DNA from: Vandiemenella viatica
Taxonomy: Eukaryota > Arthropoda > Insecta > Orthoptera > Morabidae
Assembly (NCBI GenBank): GCA_031002005.1
Contig: CM061919.1
Span: 15,571,687-15,635,686 of the forward strand
DNA: 64,000 nt
Direction of reading: 5' to 3'
The position numbers and the translations under genes were made by a program. The notes under the pieces were generated by a model, which was not told the origin of the DNA, ran no database searches, and worked only from the letters and a program-made list of their open reading frames with translations. This document shows positions 1 to 10,938 of the stretch, piece by piece (position 1 is the first letter of the stretch; every line of letters starts with the position of its first letter).

Positions 1-362
1 CGATAACTTAAAACTATGATATAACAATAGATTTTTGAATTTTCAAATTAATTGTAATATCAAAAATTAAAATTCAATTTGTAAACGAAAATCAATCATT
101 TTGCCATTTCAATATACGTATTTTCAACCTGAAATTTTCATACTACATGCTAATAAATCCTAAATTTGAGAAAGACAATTTGCATATGTAGGTTTTAAAT
201 GCAATTTTTTTATTTTATTTTATTTATTTATTTATTTTTGCAAATTTTTCAATCCAAAATTTTGTTAATATAAGTTAATAAACAGTAATTTTACATTAGT
301 AACAAAATTTTCAGCATTCAACACATTTATCTAAATTATTATAACATTTTATAGATTTTTTA
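1..362. other. AT-rich sequence, no gene seen
   Basis: Low-complexity A/T-rich DNA including a TTTA/TTTAT run near 215-240. I see no coding potential, tRNA-like box or element end. Confidence 0.6.
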
Positions 363-638
363 AATTTTAAAACCGAGCGTGGTGGGTGAGTGGTTAACGC
401 TCTGGCCTCGCATTCGGGAGGACGCCGGTTCGAATCCTCGTCCGTGCATCCAGATTTGGGATTTCCATTGTTTCTCTAAATCACTAGGCGAATGCCGGGA
501 TGTTTCCTTCAAGAAGGCCATGGCCGAATTCCTTCCCGTTCCTTATCCCCCCCTGTCCCATCCCACCTCTAATGACCTCGAAGTAGACATCGACGAGGCG
601 TTAAACCATTAGTAATAATAATAATAATAATTTTAAAA
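363..638 (+). mobile_element. tRNA-derived SINE (family A) with 10-bp target duplication
   Basis: The element body is 373-628. Its head has a Pol III box A-like segment (TGGGTGAGTGG) and a perfect box B (GGTTCGAATCC, 427-437). A tRNA-unrelated body follows, with the family's CATCCAGATTTGGG and GGCCATGGCCGAATTCC motifs, then an (AAT)n tail. The 10-bp sequence AATTTTAAAA stands at both ends (363-372, 629-638), showing retroposition. This is the most complete copy of the commonest SINE in the window and serves as reference for the copies below. Confidence 0.9.
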
Positions 639-1065
639 TCCGCTTGAAAACTATTACCGAACAACTAGAAATCTGTTTTACCACCCTAGTAGGATAATTC
701 CTAACCCACTATAAAATACTCATTGCATGATGAATTGCAGAGGTTATATATATATTTTTCTTTTTTCTAGCGCAACAAGTCATACTTATCGCTACAGATA
801 TGCTGTTAACATTACCATGTTCATGACGCGAACTTATAAGAGTTTACCCATCCAAAAGTCTCCCAGAGCGCCTGAAGAAGTTTTCACTTCAAAACTAAAA
901 ATGTAACTTAGTCCACAATCCGAAGGTTGGTCAAATCATCCCGAAGATGTATCAAGCTATGGTGTCAGAGGGAGTATGGCCAATTCATTTTCTCAGGGGC
1001 CTACAGTTTAACGTGGAATCAGAACCACGGAATGTACCGGCGTAGCTCATATAATCAAACACAAC

Positions 1066-1157
1066 TCCTAAAAATTACTGCTCTCCTCGCGATTTGAACC
1101 TGTGACCCGAGAAACTTTCGGAAATAAGCGTTTTAACCACTGAGCTACCGGACCGCC
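1066..1157 (-). mobile_element. tRNA-like SINE head
   Basis: Read on the minus strand this has a box A-like GGTAGCTCAGTGG and a box B-like GGTTCAAATCG about 40 bases apart, like a tRNA. It sits amid repetitive sequence and lacks a clean cloverleaf acceptor, so I take it as a SINE promoter, not a tRNA gene. Confidence 0.55.
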
Positions 1158-1164
1158 TTGTTTT

Positions 1165-1345
1165 GAAATATGCGTGTGCTAAGCACTATCAAAATCGGAT
1201 AAAAACTGTGGGTTTGTGTTAATAACATTTTAAAAAATTGAGGGGGGTATCGGGGAAGAAAAAGGGGGGGGCGCTGTTTTTGCCAGAAACACACAACTCG
1301 CCAAATTTTCATAGCAATCGGATAAATAATATAGGAGCACATAGA
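1165..1345 (-). repeat. Fragment related to the Helitron internal repeat unit
   Basis: On the minus strand the segments TTATCCGATTG...GAAAATTTGG and a T/C-rich stretch match the repeated unit inside the Helitron at 4430-6295 (there TTATCCGATTTCGATGGAA...). No TC or CTAGT end can be assigned here, so only an internal piece is called. Confidence 0.45.
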
Positions 1346-1539
1346 AGATGAACAAACAAACTTTAATTTTAATAAACTAGATACAAGTATAATCTATAAT
1401 TTCGCCGCTGTCCGAGCGTAACAAGTCATGCTTACAGCTACAGATACACAGCATGTCGGCGAGGCGAACTGATAATATTTTACCTATTCAAAATTGACCA
1501 ACATACCTATAGAAGTTTCCACTTCAACAATGTCAACAT

Positions 1540-2430
1540 ACCTCATCCCAAACAATTCATCACTGCGCAATACTCAAAATTTGACATAACGTTTACAGAT
1601 AATAATCGCTCATGTCTAACGTACGAGAACTTGTGGAAAATAATGGAATTTAGAGCGCTAGTGTCTCGAATGTCAAGCTATTGCTGACAGCAAGAACATT
1701 TTTCTGCGCGTGCGTACATTTGGTTAGACTTGAGGATGTGTGTTAGCGTATAGGTCTGTATCTCAGTGATTAGTCTGTTGCGAAGTGCTGAGGAGTGCAT
1801 ATCGCCTTTCTGCTGACTTCCGGCAGCCTTGTCAGGCCAACTGCAGGTCGACAATCATTCTGTTGACTTTTTCTTATTGGAGTAAGTATGCATCAATGGC
1901 GCTTATATAAAACAGAGTTTAAACACGTTTCACTATTATTTCGACAGAGTGTTTACAAGACCGTGAAAATGATAAATGGGTGGTACTGAAACTAGACGTT
2001 AAAGGATTTTATGGCATTAAGGCAGATTATATTACGAATCCAGCGTTATTTAAACTGGAGAACTATAAACTGATTTAGACGCCGGAAATTTAAACGTAGC
2101 GATGGAAATGTCTTCATTATACTTGCTGGTGAAGGTAGATTAAGATATACAGTTTACTACTTGAATATAAAGCGAATTATCTTATCACATCCCCGAAGTC
2201 ACATGCAAATGTGCTCTACGTGGCAACTGACAGAGTTGGTACAGATATAAAGTAGGTAACGAAGTGAGAAATGCGTACGCCGGCGAATTGATTGCTACAC
2301 TGTGTTTCTACCGATTTCCTTGACGTGTAGTTCACCCTGCCACCAGCCGCCAACAGACGCCGAGAGCTGACAAGTCCAAACCCGACTCGCTGGCTGGGCG
2401 ACACGACACGTAATCTCCACTGTCCTGGTA
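1540..2430. other. No recognisable gene
   Basis: Mixed AT-rich sequence with short open frames only. The stretch 2270-2410 is somewhat more GC-rich, but I find no domain, splice structure or element end in it. Confidence 0.4.
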
Positions 2431-2439
2431 ACTGCAGAC

Positions 2440-2610
2440 GTGGAGTTTTCGGTTTACAGGACTATAGAGTGGTCTCCGGAGAAAGTAAAAGAATTTAATT
2501 CTCATTTATGCGAATGTATAAAAGTTTTGTGGAAAACGAAATGTCTCAATTACGAAGACACAGTTAAGGTTTTGAAGGGGATGTATAAGAAGTTTACTTA
2601 TTCAGCATAA
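2440..2610 (+). pseudogene. Possible MADF-like domain fragment
   Basis: An open frame of 56 codons ends at TAA 2608-2610. It contains the pattern W-S-P-E-K-V-K-E-F followed by an L-W pair and N-Y-E, which resembles the start of a MADF (Myb/SANT-like) DNA-binding domain (W..E....F...Y....LW....Y). There is no ATG at its start. PIF/Harbinger elements usually carry a Myb/SANT ORF beside their transposase, and a PIF transposase relic begins about 350 bp to the right in the opposite orientation, so the two may belong together. This rests on a short motif. Confidence 0.3.
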
Positions 2611-2959
2611 GTACATTAAAGTAATTTCCAGAATTTGAGGAATCGGGTAGCACATAACATCTAATTTCCCGAATATCATTATCCCCTTTAATTGGTGAAG
2701 GAACATAATAATGAGACTAAGTAGTTCTAAAATAAAATTTGCTATTCTATTTGGTATTTTAAGAATAGATAAAGCGAAAATAAGCGGAAGTGGGATGAAA
2801 GAAAATTATCGAAGTAGTTAGACGTACTTCAATGCACTGAAGTTGGAAATTTCTGGTTTGACTGCCTTTTCAGCTCAATATAGTTTGGCCATTTTAATAT
2901 TTTCTTTAGTATCTGCAATCGTGAAGCAATCTGTTTATTTGCCAACATGCCTCACACTT

Positions 2960-3745
2960 ATTAGTCATAAAATAGTTTTTGGATTCATCTCTCACTTCCT
3001 TCAGCGTAGCTGTACCCGTATAAATGTTCCTCATTAAAATGAATATGTGCCTGTTTTCTATGGGATACTTCCACCACGCTAAAGTTATTGCTCGTTACCA
3101 CATCTGATTGTCATTCCATTTCCTAAACATGCATTTCAATTCAATAACAAATCATGAAATATGCCTATTGAGAATACAACGAATCCGACTTAAGAGCAAT
3201 AGGTTTTCTCGAAGCAATAAATCTGTTTGTTCAAATCCCAAAACTGTTTAGACCGTTCAACGAACCCATGAGAGGCGATGATTAAAAATTTGACTGGGTG
3301 CTCGTTGTTCACGAAAGGGGTGAGGTCTTAATAGTGAGTTTTCATTGCAAATGTGTCATCTACAAAAAGGATGAATGGCACTGACATTTTGTTTCCATGT
3401 AATGTTTATGGTTTGATTGTTTGTTCCAGTTCATTACTCAAATCGCAGCTAGAAAAAACCAGTGCGTTAAAAATTTCATCATTGGAACAAACGCAAATAT
3501 AAATGAAATTGCAATTAGCTTCTACGACTACTAATAGAAACACGTTTTTCGTGTCTTTGTAACTTTAATATGTATTGATAGTGTTATCTGTAGCTTGCAG
3601 AACTACGTTTCCGTCCAGTGCTCCGAGGCAATGTAGTTCCATTGTCTCTCAGAATATGATGCTATCACAAACCATTTCTCCACGTTTTATGCCAATTGAA
3701 ATGAGAGAACAATAATAGGTTTAATAAATCAATGGGTAACACGCC
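2960..3745 (-). pseudogene. PIF/Harbinger transposase relic (DDE_Tnp_4 type)
   Basis: Translated on the minus strand in pieces, the order of motifs is that of a PIF/Harbinger DDE transposase. First comes a C-L-G-A-L-D-G-K/N segment near 3611-3629 (the first catalytic Asp). Then S-Y-K-D-T-K-N-V-F-L-L-V-V-V-E-A-N, a Val-Phe segment, P-F-I-L-F-V-D-D-T-F-A-M-K (second Asp region), and finally a degraded copy of the FNYRLS-RR-VEN-FG block. Stops and frame changes interrupt it several times, and the second catalytic block looks altered, so it cannot be active. No terminal repeats or TTA/TAA target duplication were located. Confidence 0.7.
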
Positions 3746-4192
3746 TGTAGTAAATAATTAATATAATTCTTTTTTTGTTATTAGTCTCTCAACTGTTTGA
3801 TAAAATCCTCACACATTGAAATAATATTTCTTCTCATTACAACCAATCAATGTATGTGCTTCACCTATTCTAATCTTTGTCTTCCTCTGCGATTCCTTCC
3901 CTGGACAATTCGTCCACTAACAAGTTAAACGCAAGTCAACAAATGTAACCCACCATTCTTTCTTCTTGTTAAGACATTTAAACAAACTTCTTCTCTCCCT
4001 CATCATTTCCAAAATACTTTGATTTCGTACCTTATCGGTCCACTTCATTTAAAGCCTCCTTCTGTAGCACCATGTTTCAAATGTTTCAATATATCTCTAA
4101 GTCCAAGCTTCACTTTCATTAATAGATTTAGAAACTTCTTTCTAAGACCTAGATAGATATTTAAAAATAAGAGCGTTCGGCCATCAGCTTGT

Positions 4193-4194
<2 letters not shown>

Positions 4195-4238
<44 letters not shown>
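4195..4238. repeat. Poly(T) tract
   Basis: 44 consecutive T. It may be the reversed poly(A) tail of a retroposed sequence on the minus strand, but no retroposon body is recognisable beside it. Its assembled length may be unreliable. Confidence 0.8.
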
Positions 4239-4239
<1 letters not shown>

Positions 4240-4429
4240 TCTTATTTATCATTATTATGATTTATTTGCATGTTTATTGATTACCGAGTAATTGCGAAAA
4301 AGGTGCGAAATGAATTTATAACGATTTATAAATCTAAAACCGTTACAAATCGACAGTTCATTTTAACCACAAAATGACTAACGGACGGAAGGTGTATTTC
4401 CTTTTAAAATGAAATAAACGATTCAAAAA

Positions 4430-6295
4430 TCTTATATATATAAAAATCAATGTTTGTCTGTCTGTCTGTTTGTCCTCTAGGCACTCGTAAACCGTTCATC
4501 CGATTACAGTGAAACTTTGGTGAGTTGTCGAGTGCGCGTCTGCGAAGGTCCCTGACAAAAAAATAAATAAAAAAACACCGCCTCTTCCCCTTTACACCCC
4601 TTAATTTAAACATATCCACATATTTTATCCAATTTCGATGGAAATTTTCACACGTATACTTTAAAACAAATTGAAAAATACTGCCCAATATGGTTTCAAA
4701 AAACGCAACCCCTCATCCCCTTCAGATCACCCGAATTTAGACAAACCCACAGATTTTATCCGATTTTGACGGAAATTTGAATACGTATACTTTAAAGCAA
4801 ACATATAAAATCTCCCACGCAATTTCAAATCTGGCGCCGTCAGCGCATCACCACCTTTCACCTTTGACAGTAAGAAAATAAGATGGTCACCGAAAACAAG
4901 CGAATTGTAGAAGACGCAATGTTTATATCGTGTACACAACAGCAAAGACAAATGGCTGTAATGGAAACATGCTTTGGAGAGAAAGCAAAGATGTGTGGTT
5001 ACTATCCTGAAATCCACTAATGTAAATAGTAAGTGTAAATAATAAGAAAATGTATTAATTTAGAGTTATGTCAAATAAGTTTGTAAATCAAATGTAAATT
5101 TAAAATAGATTCGTCGCTGATGATGCCTCGTGGAGAGGTGAAACGCGTACGGCAATAAACCTACACAATACAATTGCATTGGCGTTATTTTATGAATTAA
5201 TAAAAATATTGCCTATATATGATTTCCAAAAACACAACCTCTCCCTTTCTACCACCTCCCCTCTTAATTTACAATAATCTTTATAGAAACTCAGTTTTTA
5301 CCCGATTTTGAAGGAACTTTGCACACGTATACTTTAAAACAAACGGAAAAATTCTGTCTACATTTGGTTTCTCAAAGCCCACCCCTTTTCTCTTTTACCC
5401 TCTCTCCTCTTATTTTTCCAATAATCTTTATACAAACCCACAGTTTTTATCTGATTTCGATGGAACTTTGCATACGTATACTTTAAAACAGGGAGAAAAA
5501 TACTGTCTACATTTGGTTTACAAAACACAATCCCTCTCCCCTTTTCCACCCCCTTAATTATTGTCAATGTTCTTTATATAACGCTACAGTTTCTATCCGA
5601 TTTTGAAGGAAGTTTTTACACATATACTTTAAAACAAATTGAAAAATACTGTTTACATTTGGTTTTCCATAGGCCAACCCCACGCACTTCCCCCATAACC
5701 CTAATTAAGCAAAATCTACGCTTGAAACCATTCAGTTTTTGCCAATATATTCAAAACTATGGACAAATTAGCGAAAGTCGATAGCGATAATCTTATATTA
5801 TTCATTTCCTGTTAAACAGCAATGAATCGATTCCGATCGGACAGTTGCTGACCAAGAAATTCAAACTCGAATTTTAAAAATTATTTCATAGCTTTTGTGA
5901 CAACACACAAATCTACAACTTTTATTCGATATCAATGGTAGTTTGCACACATAAGCTTTAAAATAAGTGAAAATGATGTTTACAGTTAGTTTACAAAACT
6001 GCGCCTTGCTTTCCCCTTTCACTCCTCTTGAGATTCATTTACACGTGTAACTGTTCCGTATTTAGCATATATCTCCAAAACGAACCGAGAGGTTTTTGTA
6101 TATATGGCGAATAGAATCACCAAAAGTATTGTACATCCAAGGCCATTGCAATGAACTTTTAAATTGACTAAAACAGTAATTATAATTTATTTGTAGATAT
6201 CTCATTTTAGCTAAATACAAACTTTCAAATGTATCAACTAAATCCAAATGTTTTCTCAAGTCTAGCAATAGCGAAGCATTGCCGGGTCAGCTAGT
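4430..6295 (+). mobile_element. Non-autonomous Helitron with internal tandem repeats
   Basis: The 5' end is TC followed by TTATATATATAAAA; the 3' end is CTAGT (6291-6295). A palindromic stem lies just before the 3' end: GCAAT (6265-6269) pairs with ATTGC (6278-6282), with GC/GC inside and a GAA loop. Flanking bases are A on the left and T on the right, as expected for Helitron insertion between A and T without target duplication. The interior consists of diverged units of roughly 110-150 bp built on TTATCCGATTTYGATGGAA, CATACGTATACTTTAAAACA and TACATTTGGTTT motifs. No RepHel protein is encoded, so it would need a helper in trans. A foreign insertion sits around 4860-5190. Confidence 0.85.
4860..5190 (+). 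repeat. Foreign insert inside the Helitron with hammerhead-like core
   Basis: This segment breaks the Helitron's repeat units. It holds a 42-codon open frame ending at 5020 that I do not recognise, then A/T-rich sequence, then CTGATGA (5117-5123) and GAAAC (5140-5144) flanking a short stem (CCTC/GAGG). That is the arrangement of a hammerhead ribozyme core. Penelope-like elements and their relatives carry such motifs near their ends, so a decayed Penelope-type piece is possible. Stems I and III and a cleavage site could not be established. Confidence 0.4.
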
Positions 6296-7045
6296 TCTTA
6301 ATAAAAACAACACCCCGTCCTACAAAAATGGTCGTTATGCTATGAAATTGATTGTACTATGATAGCACTGAAAACATTATTTAAAACAAATATTACTTTA
6401 CAGTATAGTATGATTGATATCCAGCTGATACTATAAAAACATGCCAAATAATAAAAATATGAAATTTTTGAAATAGGGACACGCAATAGTATATGAGCTC
6501 AATAATCACCTTTAAGGTCTACAATTCAATCAGATGTATTATCAATGCAATTGTATCTGAAGCATAACATATGCGGGCGACTAATTTTGCTCTGCTTGGT
6601 ATTAAGTATCCGGGAATTAAAAGTCTTATCGGATGGAGATATCCACTCAGGGCGTCTTTTGGATGGCCTCTTCCAGAAAAAGATTCATGCGTAAACACTC
6701 GTCGTTAAAGTTCGAGGAAATGTTATAACTAGAAACCGGATTATATGCATTTGCATGTTTGCATATGCATTTGCATATTAAGCCCGTTTTCACAGGGTAT
6801 TGCATATTTTACCTAAAACGTAGTGATGATGCATATTTTTGCTATATTTACAATATTTTTCGGTAATGAACCTAGTTAATAAATAAAATCTTTACGTTCT
6901 ACCGGCAGATCCTATTAGCAGCACAGCTCTCAGTCAACGACTCGCTGAAAAACAATGGCCTACATTTAAGAATGTTAAATAAGTTAATTAAAACCAACAA
7001 AAAAATCGTTTATGGCCTATAAAAAAATTCCCAAATGTGCCTTTA
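6296..7045. other. AT-rich stretch with TTTGCAT repeats, no gene seen
   Basis: No coding signal. Between 6742 and 6785 the octamer-like motif ATTTGCAT/ATGCAAAT recurs several times (TGCATTTGCATG, GCATATGCATTTGCAT). It may be the 5' noncoding part of the hAT remnant that follows, but this is not proven. Confidence 0.4.
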
Positions 7046-7050
7046 CCTTC

Positions 7051-7555
7051 GTAATCAGTTTGGATGGGCGACGTGGGTAAAGCTGTACCTACTGTTTTAC
7101 AATGAAAATTTAGAGGCCATTAAAGCTGTAGTAAATGACTTTGATAGTGGAAGACCGCTATGGAAGTTTGTTAGTAAAAGGAAGCATTTAATAATTCTAG
7201 TATTAAAACCATAGCTGTGATTAGCATTCGCTTTTCCCACATAGCTGCGAGAATTAAAAAGCTTGAAACTCATGGTTTGAGTTTGACAATCTATTCAGTT
7301 AACAAATAAAATTCGCATGGGCCAGAGATATTCTTGTGTAAACTTAAAGTTTGGAAATATTTTGAACAATAACCAAGGTTTTGAACCTTTGTTTTCAAAA
7401 TTGATAGTTTTAGTAATGGGACGGGTGAACGTTTTCCAGAAACAATGACTGCTAACACGGCACTAAATTTCAGATACTGCCCAGTTACATCAGTGAATGT
7501 GGAACGGTCCACTCATAAAAATATTTTGAGAGATCAAAAACAATGTTACTATTGA
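7051..7555 (+). pseudogene. hAT-superfamily transposase remnant (C-terminal half)
   Basis: Around 7051-7210 one frame reads W-A-T-W-V-K-L-Y-L-L-F-Y-N-E-N and A-I-K-A-V-V-N-D-F-D, matching the R-W-x-T-W segment of hAT transposases. After several stops, the frame from 7472 reads Y-C-P-V-T-S-V-N-V-E-R-S and N-I-L-R-D-Q-K-Q, the conserved hATC dimerisation motif (P.TS...ERS.S...LSD.R..L), ending at TGA 7553-7555. Stops and frame changes mark it as dead. Its terminal repeats are not visible and may lie in the gap just to the right. Confidence 0.65.
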
Positions 7556-7696
7556 ATATTTGTAACAGTACCCGATTGCATGAATAAAAGTAAAAAAAGT
7601 TAAATAATTGTTAACTATCTAATATATTATTCAACTACTTACTAATTGCATGCTGATTTTGAAATAAAATATCTAAAAATTACTATTTTTAATTAT

Positions 7697-8696
7697 NNNN
7701 NNNNNNNNNNNNNNNNNNNNNNNNNNNNNNNNNNNNNNNNNNNNNNNNNNNNNNNNNNNNNNNNNNNNNNNNNNNNNNNNNNNNNNNNNNNNNNNNNNNN
7801 NNNNNNNNNNNNNNNNNNNNNNNNNNNNNNNNNNNNNNNNNNNNNNNNNNNNNNNNNNNNNNNNNNNNNNNNNNNNNNNNNNNNNNNNNNNNNNNNNNNN
7901 NNNNNNNNNNNNNNNNNNNNNNNNNNNNNNNNNNNNNNNNNNNNNNNNNNNNNNNNNNNNNNNNNNNNNNNNNNNNNNNNNNNNNNNNNNNNNNNNNNNN
8001 NNNNNNNNNNNNNNNNNNNNNNNNNNNNNNNNNNNNNNNNNNNNNNNNNNNNNNNNNNNNNNNNNNNNNNNNNNNNNNNNNNNNNNNNNNNNNNNNNNNN
8101 NNNNNNNNNNNNNNNNNNNNNNNNNNNNNNNNNNNNNNNNNNNNNNNNNNNNNNNNNNNNNNNNNNNNNNNNNNNNNNNNNNNNNNNNNNNNNNNNNNNN
8201 NNNNNNNNNNNNNNNNNNNNNNNNNNNNNNNNNNNNNNNNNNNNNNNNNNNNNNNNNNNNNNNNNNNNNNNNNNNNNNNNNNNNNNNNNNNNNNNNNNNN
8301 NNNNNNNNNNNNNNNNNNNNNNNNNNNNNNNNNNNNNNNNNNNNNNNNNNNNNNNNNNNNNNNNNNNNNNNNNNNNNNNNNNNNNNNNNNNNNNNNNNNN
8401 NNNNNNNNNNNNNNNNNNNNNNNNNNNNNNNNNNNNNNNNNNNNNNNNNNNNNNNNNNNNNNNNNNNNNNNNNNNNNNNNNNNNNNNNNNNNNNNNNNNN
8501 NNNNNNNNNNNNNNNNNNNNNNNNNNNNNNNNNNNNNNNNNNNNNNNNNNNNNNNNNNNNNNNNNNNNNNNNNNNNNNNNNNNNNNNNNNNNNNNNNNNN
8601 NNNNNNNNNNNNNNNNNNNNNNNNNNNNNNNNNNNNNNNNNNNNNNNNNNNNNNNNNNNNNNNNNNNNNNNNNNNNNNNNNNNNNNNNNNNNNNNN
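7697..8696. other. Assembly gap (1000 N)
   Basis: Exactly 1000 unresolved bases, the usual placeholder for a scaffold gap of unknown size. Distances across it are not reliable. Confidence 1.
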
Positions 8697-8707
8697 TGTG
8701 AAAAAGT

Positions 8708-9340
8708 GAGTTTGTTTCCCGTCTCTTGGTCGGTGAATTAATTTTTAATGTCTGCCTGCTCCAATGAACGGAATTTATGGTTTTTCGTACCTTCTTCGGT
8801 GAATATCTGTCGGTGGGTTTTTGAGGCTACGAATTTTGAAAGGAATAACGTATGGTAGGTTTGAGAAATAGGCTTGAAAAAATTACATGCTGATTGGTTT
8901 GACATCATGTATTCACTTCAGAAATGTCTGTAGGGAAAGAAACTGGTTTTCAAATCGACAACTTTGCTTTAGTTTAGGAGCTATTAATTCATCGAGGTCA
9001 CACTTACATACATCAGTAAACCCCTTCAATGCCTCTTTGAGTTCAAAAAGTGTCTGTGTTTCATTACACACAATTTAATACATCCTTTAAAATACACGGA
9101 ATGTAGGTGACACTCGTGAGCTATATTGTATTGTTCATAACGAATCCAACATGATGTGACTAATTGAGTTTGTTTCCCGTCTCTTCGTCGGTGTATTAAT
9201 TTTTAATGTCTGCCTGCTTCGATGAACGGAATTTTTTTATGGTTTTCCCTACCTTCGTCGGTGAATGTCTCTCGGTTTCAATGAAAGGATTTCACCATTG
9301 ATGGGTTTTTGAGGCTACGAATTTTGAAAGGAATAACGTA
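8708..9340 (+). repeat. Direct repeat pair beside the gap
   Basis: A module running from GAGTTTGTTTCCCGTCTCTT through TTAATTTTTAATGTCTGCCTGC to GGTTTTTGAGGCTACGAATT and GGAATAACGTATG occurs at about 8708-8853 and again at 9168-9340 with moderate divergence and short indels. No coding function is evident. A further copy may lie in the gap, which could explain why the assembly breaks there. Confidence 0.65.
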
Positions 9341-9390
9341 TGTGTGGTATTGCTATACTTTATCACAATAATTTCATTTTTTAAACTTTT

Positions 9391-9572
9391 TAACGTCTCT
9401 CTAACAACGTGGCCTTTTGAGACGGGGAAAGGATGGGGAGCAAGGAATGGGAAGGAATTCGGCCATGTCCTTTTGAAGGAAGCATCCCGGAGTGATTTGG
9501 GGGAAACCATGGAAAACCCAAATCTGGATGTCCGGAAACGCCGTCCTCTCGAATACAAGGCCAGAACGCTAA
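9391..9572 (-). mobile_element. SINE family A fragment
   Basis: On the minus strand it carries the family A body (CCATGGTTTCCC, GGCCGAATTCC) and 3' end (ending ...GAGACGTTAA). The tRNA head is degraded: box B is disrupted and box A is missing. Confidence 0.7.
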
Positions 9573-9589
9573 AACAGGGTACTTTTTTT

Positions 9590-9763
9590 TAACGTCTCTC
9601 TAACAACGTGGTCTTTAGAGACGGGAAAGGAATGGGAATGAATTCGGTCATGGCCTTTTGAAGGTAGCATCCCCGACATTCACTTGGAGTGATTTTGGGA
9701 AACCATGGATGCCTGGATGGGGATTCGAACCTCCGTCCTCCCGAATGCGAGGCAAGAACGCTA
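9590..9763 (-). mobile_element. SINE family A fragment, tandem with the preceding copy
   Basis: A second minus-strand family A copy starts only about 17 bp after the first ends. It keeps box B (GGTTCGAATCC read on minus) but is truncated in the tRNA head after GCGTT. The same AACGTCTCTCTAACAACGTGG 3' end opens both copies, so either a second SINE landed beside the first or the region was locally duplicated. Confidence 0.7.
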
Positions 9764-9982
9764 AATAATTTCATGAAAACACGTACACACAGAATTCTTC
9801 CTCGGTTTTATATGTGAAGTTTATGACGGTTTTTCCCATATCGAACGTTAAAAGGAAACATTTATGCTTTTCGACTTATTTTTTATTCAAGGCAGGCTGG
9901 CGCCATACTCTCTAGGTATGAAAACTAAAATTTTGATTTTCGTTTTGAAATTGACGAGTTGGAACGGCTTTTTCAATAAAAA

Positions 9983-10036
9983 CACCGCGGCCGGACTCGA
10001 ACCGGCGACCTTCGGCACTCTAGCCCCAACGCTATC
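9983..10036 (-). mobile_element. SINE family B head fragment
   Basis: On the minus strand GGGGCTAGAGTGCCGAAGG is followed by box B GGTTCGAGTCC, matching the head of the SINE family B copies at 19061-19309 and 40200-40438. No body follows. Confidence 0.55.
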
Positions 10037-10113
10037 GATGTCTGTTCACGTAATATCCGTTGATGTGGACTTTTTTATTTTTAGTAAAAAAAATTGCAAT
10101 GATTTACGCTTAA

Positions 10114-10542
10114 GTATATTTCACGACACAGAACCGAAGAAAATGTGTAACACGGTCTGACAAAATTATCTCTACACATTGTATTTCTGTATCATCACCA
10201 TCGCGTGGAGGTAATGAACCATCGGTTAGATGGCTAACACATAATTACCATGGAATACCTTGGGATTCTGATGGCGTTTCCTTCAGCAAGATGTGCTCTA
10301 TACTACATGCAATAACCAATGAGGATGATTCAATCATTTACGTTAAAGGACTGGAGAAGGCTCGATGGTTACAGAAAATTATCAGGAAGAAAGTATGCTA
10401 CAATATAGAAGATTTAGGATGTCCACCACTGCGAGAACTCAAGAAAAATAATTTGAGAAAACTTTGTAACTTAAATATATTTTGTAATAATACGTGTGCA
10501 ATTGAAAATGTATTTTTAATCGCCAATTGGTGGGCGAAATAA
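10114..10542 (+). pseudogene. Coding remnant of unknown family, convergent with the 11394 ORF
   Basis: One frame is open from after TAA 10111-10113 to TAA 10540-10542; the first ATG is at 10291, giving 83 residues. The frame looks coding well before that ATG (R-W-L-T-H-N-Y-H-G-I-P-W-D-S-D-G), so the original start is probably lost. Later motifs are I-I-Y-V-K-G-L-E-K-A-R-W-L, N-I-E-D-L-G-C-P-P-L-R-E-L and a cysteine-containing C-terminus ending N-W-W-A-K. This distribution of Trp, Cys, Gly and charged residues is unlike the surrounding noncoding DNA. I cannot assign the family or a function. It ends 164 bp from the end of the opposing minus-strand ORF at 10707-10844, giving a tail-to-tail layout. 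Confidence 0.45.
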
Positions 10543-10706
10543 AAAAGATTTTTTAAAAAATGTATATACTATCTTATTATTTAATTAGGATAGGCGAAAT
10601 GATAAAAGAAAAATCTGGTAAAATGATTTTAGTTACTCAAAATTCATGTACAAATCAAATTTTTTAGTTGCAAAAAGTCAATTGTAGAACTGTGGACTGA
10701 GGGACA

Positions 10707-10844
10707 CTAATTATTACCACATACGTCATCACCACCTCTGCTAAATACATCAGTTCCTTTGAAATCTTGTTCAACTTTGCGTTTAACATAGTCATACACT
10801 AACAGTTTTTTATATGCTTTAATTTCCAACTTTAAAACGTTCAT
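10707..10844 (-). CDS. Small ORF (45 aa) downstream of the 151-aa ORF
   Basis: ATG at 10844-10842, TAG at 10709-10707. The product is rich in Lys and Val (K-L-E-I-K-A-Y-K-K-L, Y-V-K-R-K-V-E-Q-D-F-K) and ends with G-G-D-D-V-C-G-N-N. It starts 94 bp after the stop of the 151-codon ORF, on the same strand but in another frame. It could be a second cistron, a former C-terminal part shifted out of frame, or chance. No promoter of its own is seen. Confidence 0.35.
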   Translation of the reverse strand: MNVLKLEIKAYKKLLVYDYVKRKVEQDFKGTDVFSRGGDDVCGNN

Positions 10845-10938
10845 AGACTAGTGTTGAACAGGGGCTGTATGACACTTCATTGACATGTACACTATCAAAA
10901 TGCAAATCTATCAGGCCATTCACAGAACAACGGGGAAG

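Larger units (their letters stand above)
768..1530. repeat. Diverged direct repeat module around a tRNA-like head
   Basis: A module starting AGCG(C/T)AACAAGTCAT and continuing through CTACAGATA... to a GAAG(A)AGTTT(T)CACTTCAA segment occurs at about 768-900 and again at 1410-1530. The two copies are in the same orientation but strongly diverged. I cannot name the family; it may be the body of the SINE whose head lies at 1066-1157. Confidence 0.45.

Noticed and set aside
373..460. tRNA gene at the SINE head (and similar tRNA-like segments at 1066, 9983, 19061, 27990, 38780, 40200)
   Set aside because: Box A and B are present but the segments continue into shared SINE bodies with A-rich tails, and several have target duplications; they are SINE promoters.
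7646..8701. 351-codon open frame
   Set aside because: It runs almost entirely through the 1000-N gap; only the first codons are real sequence.
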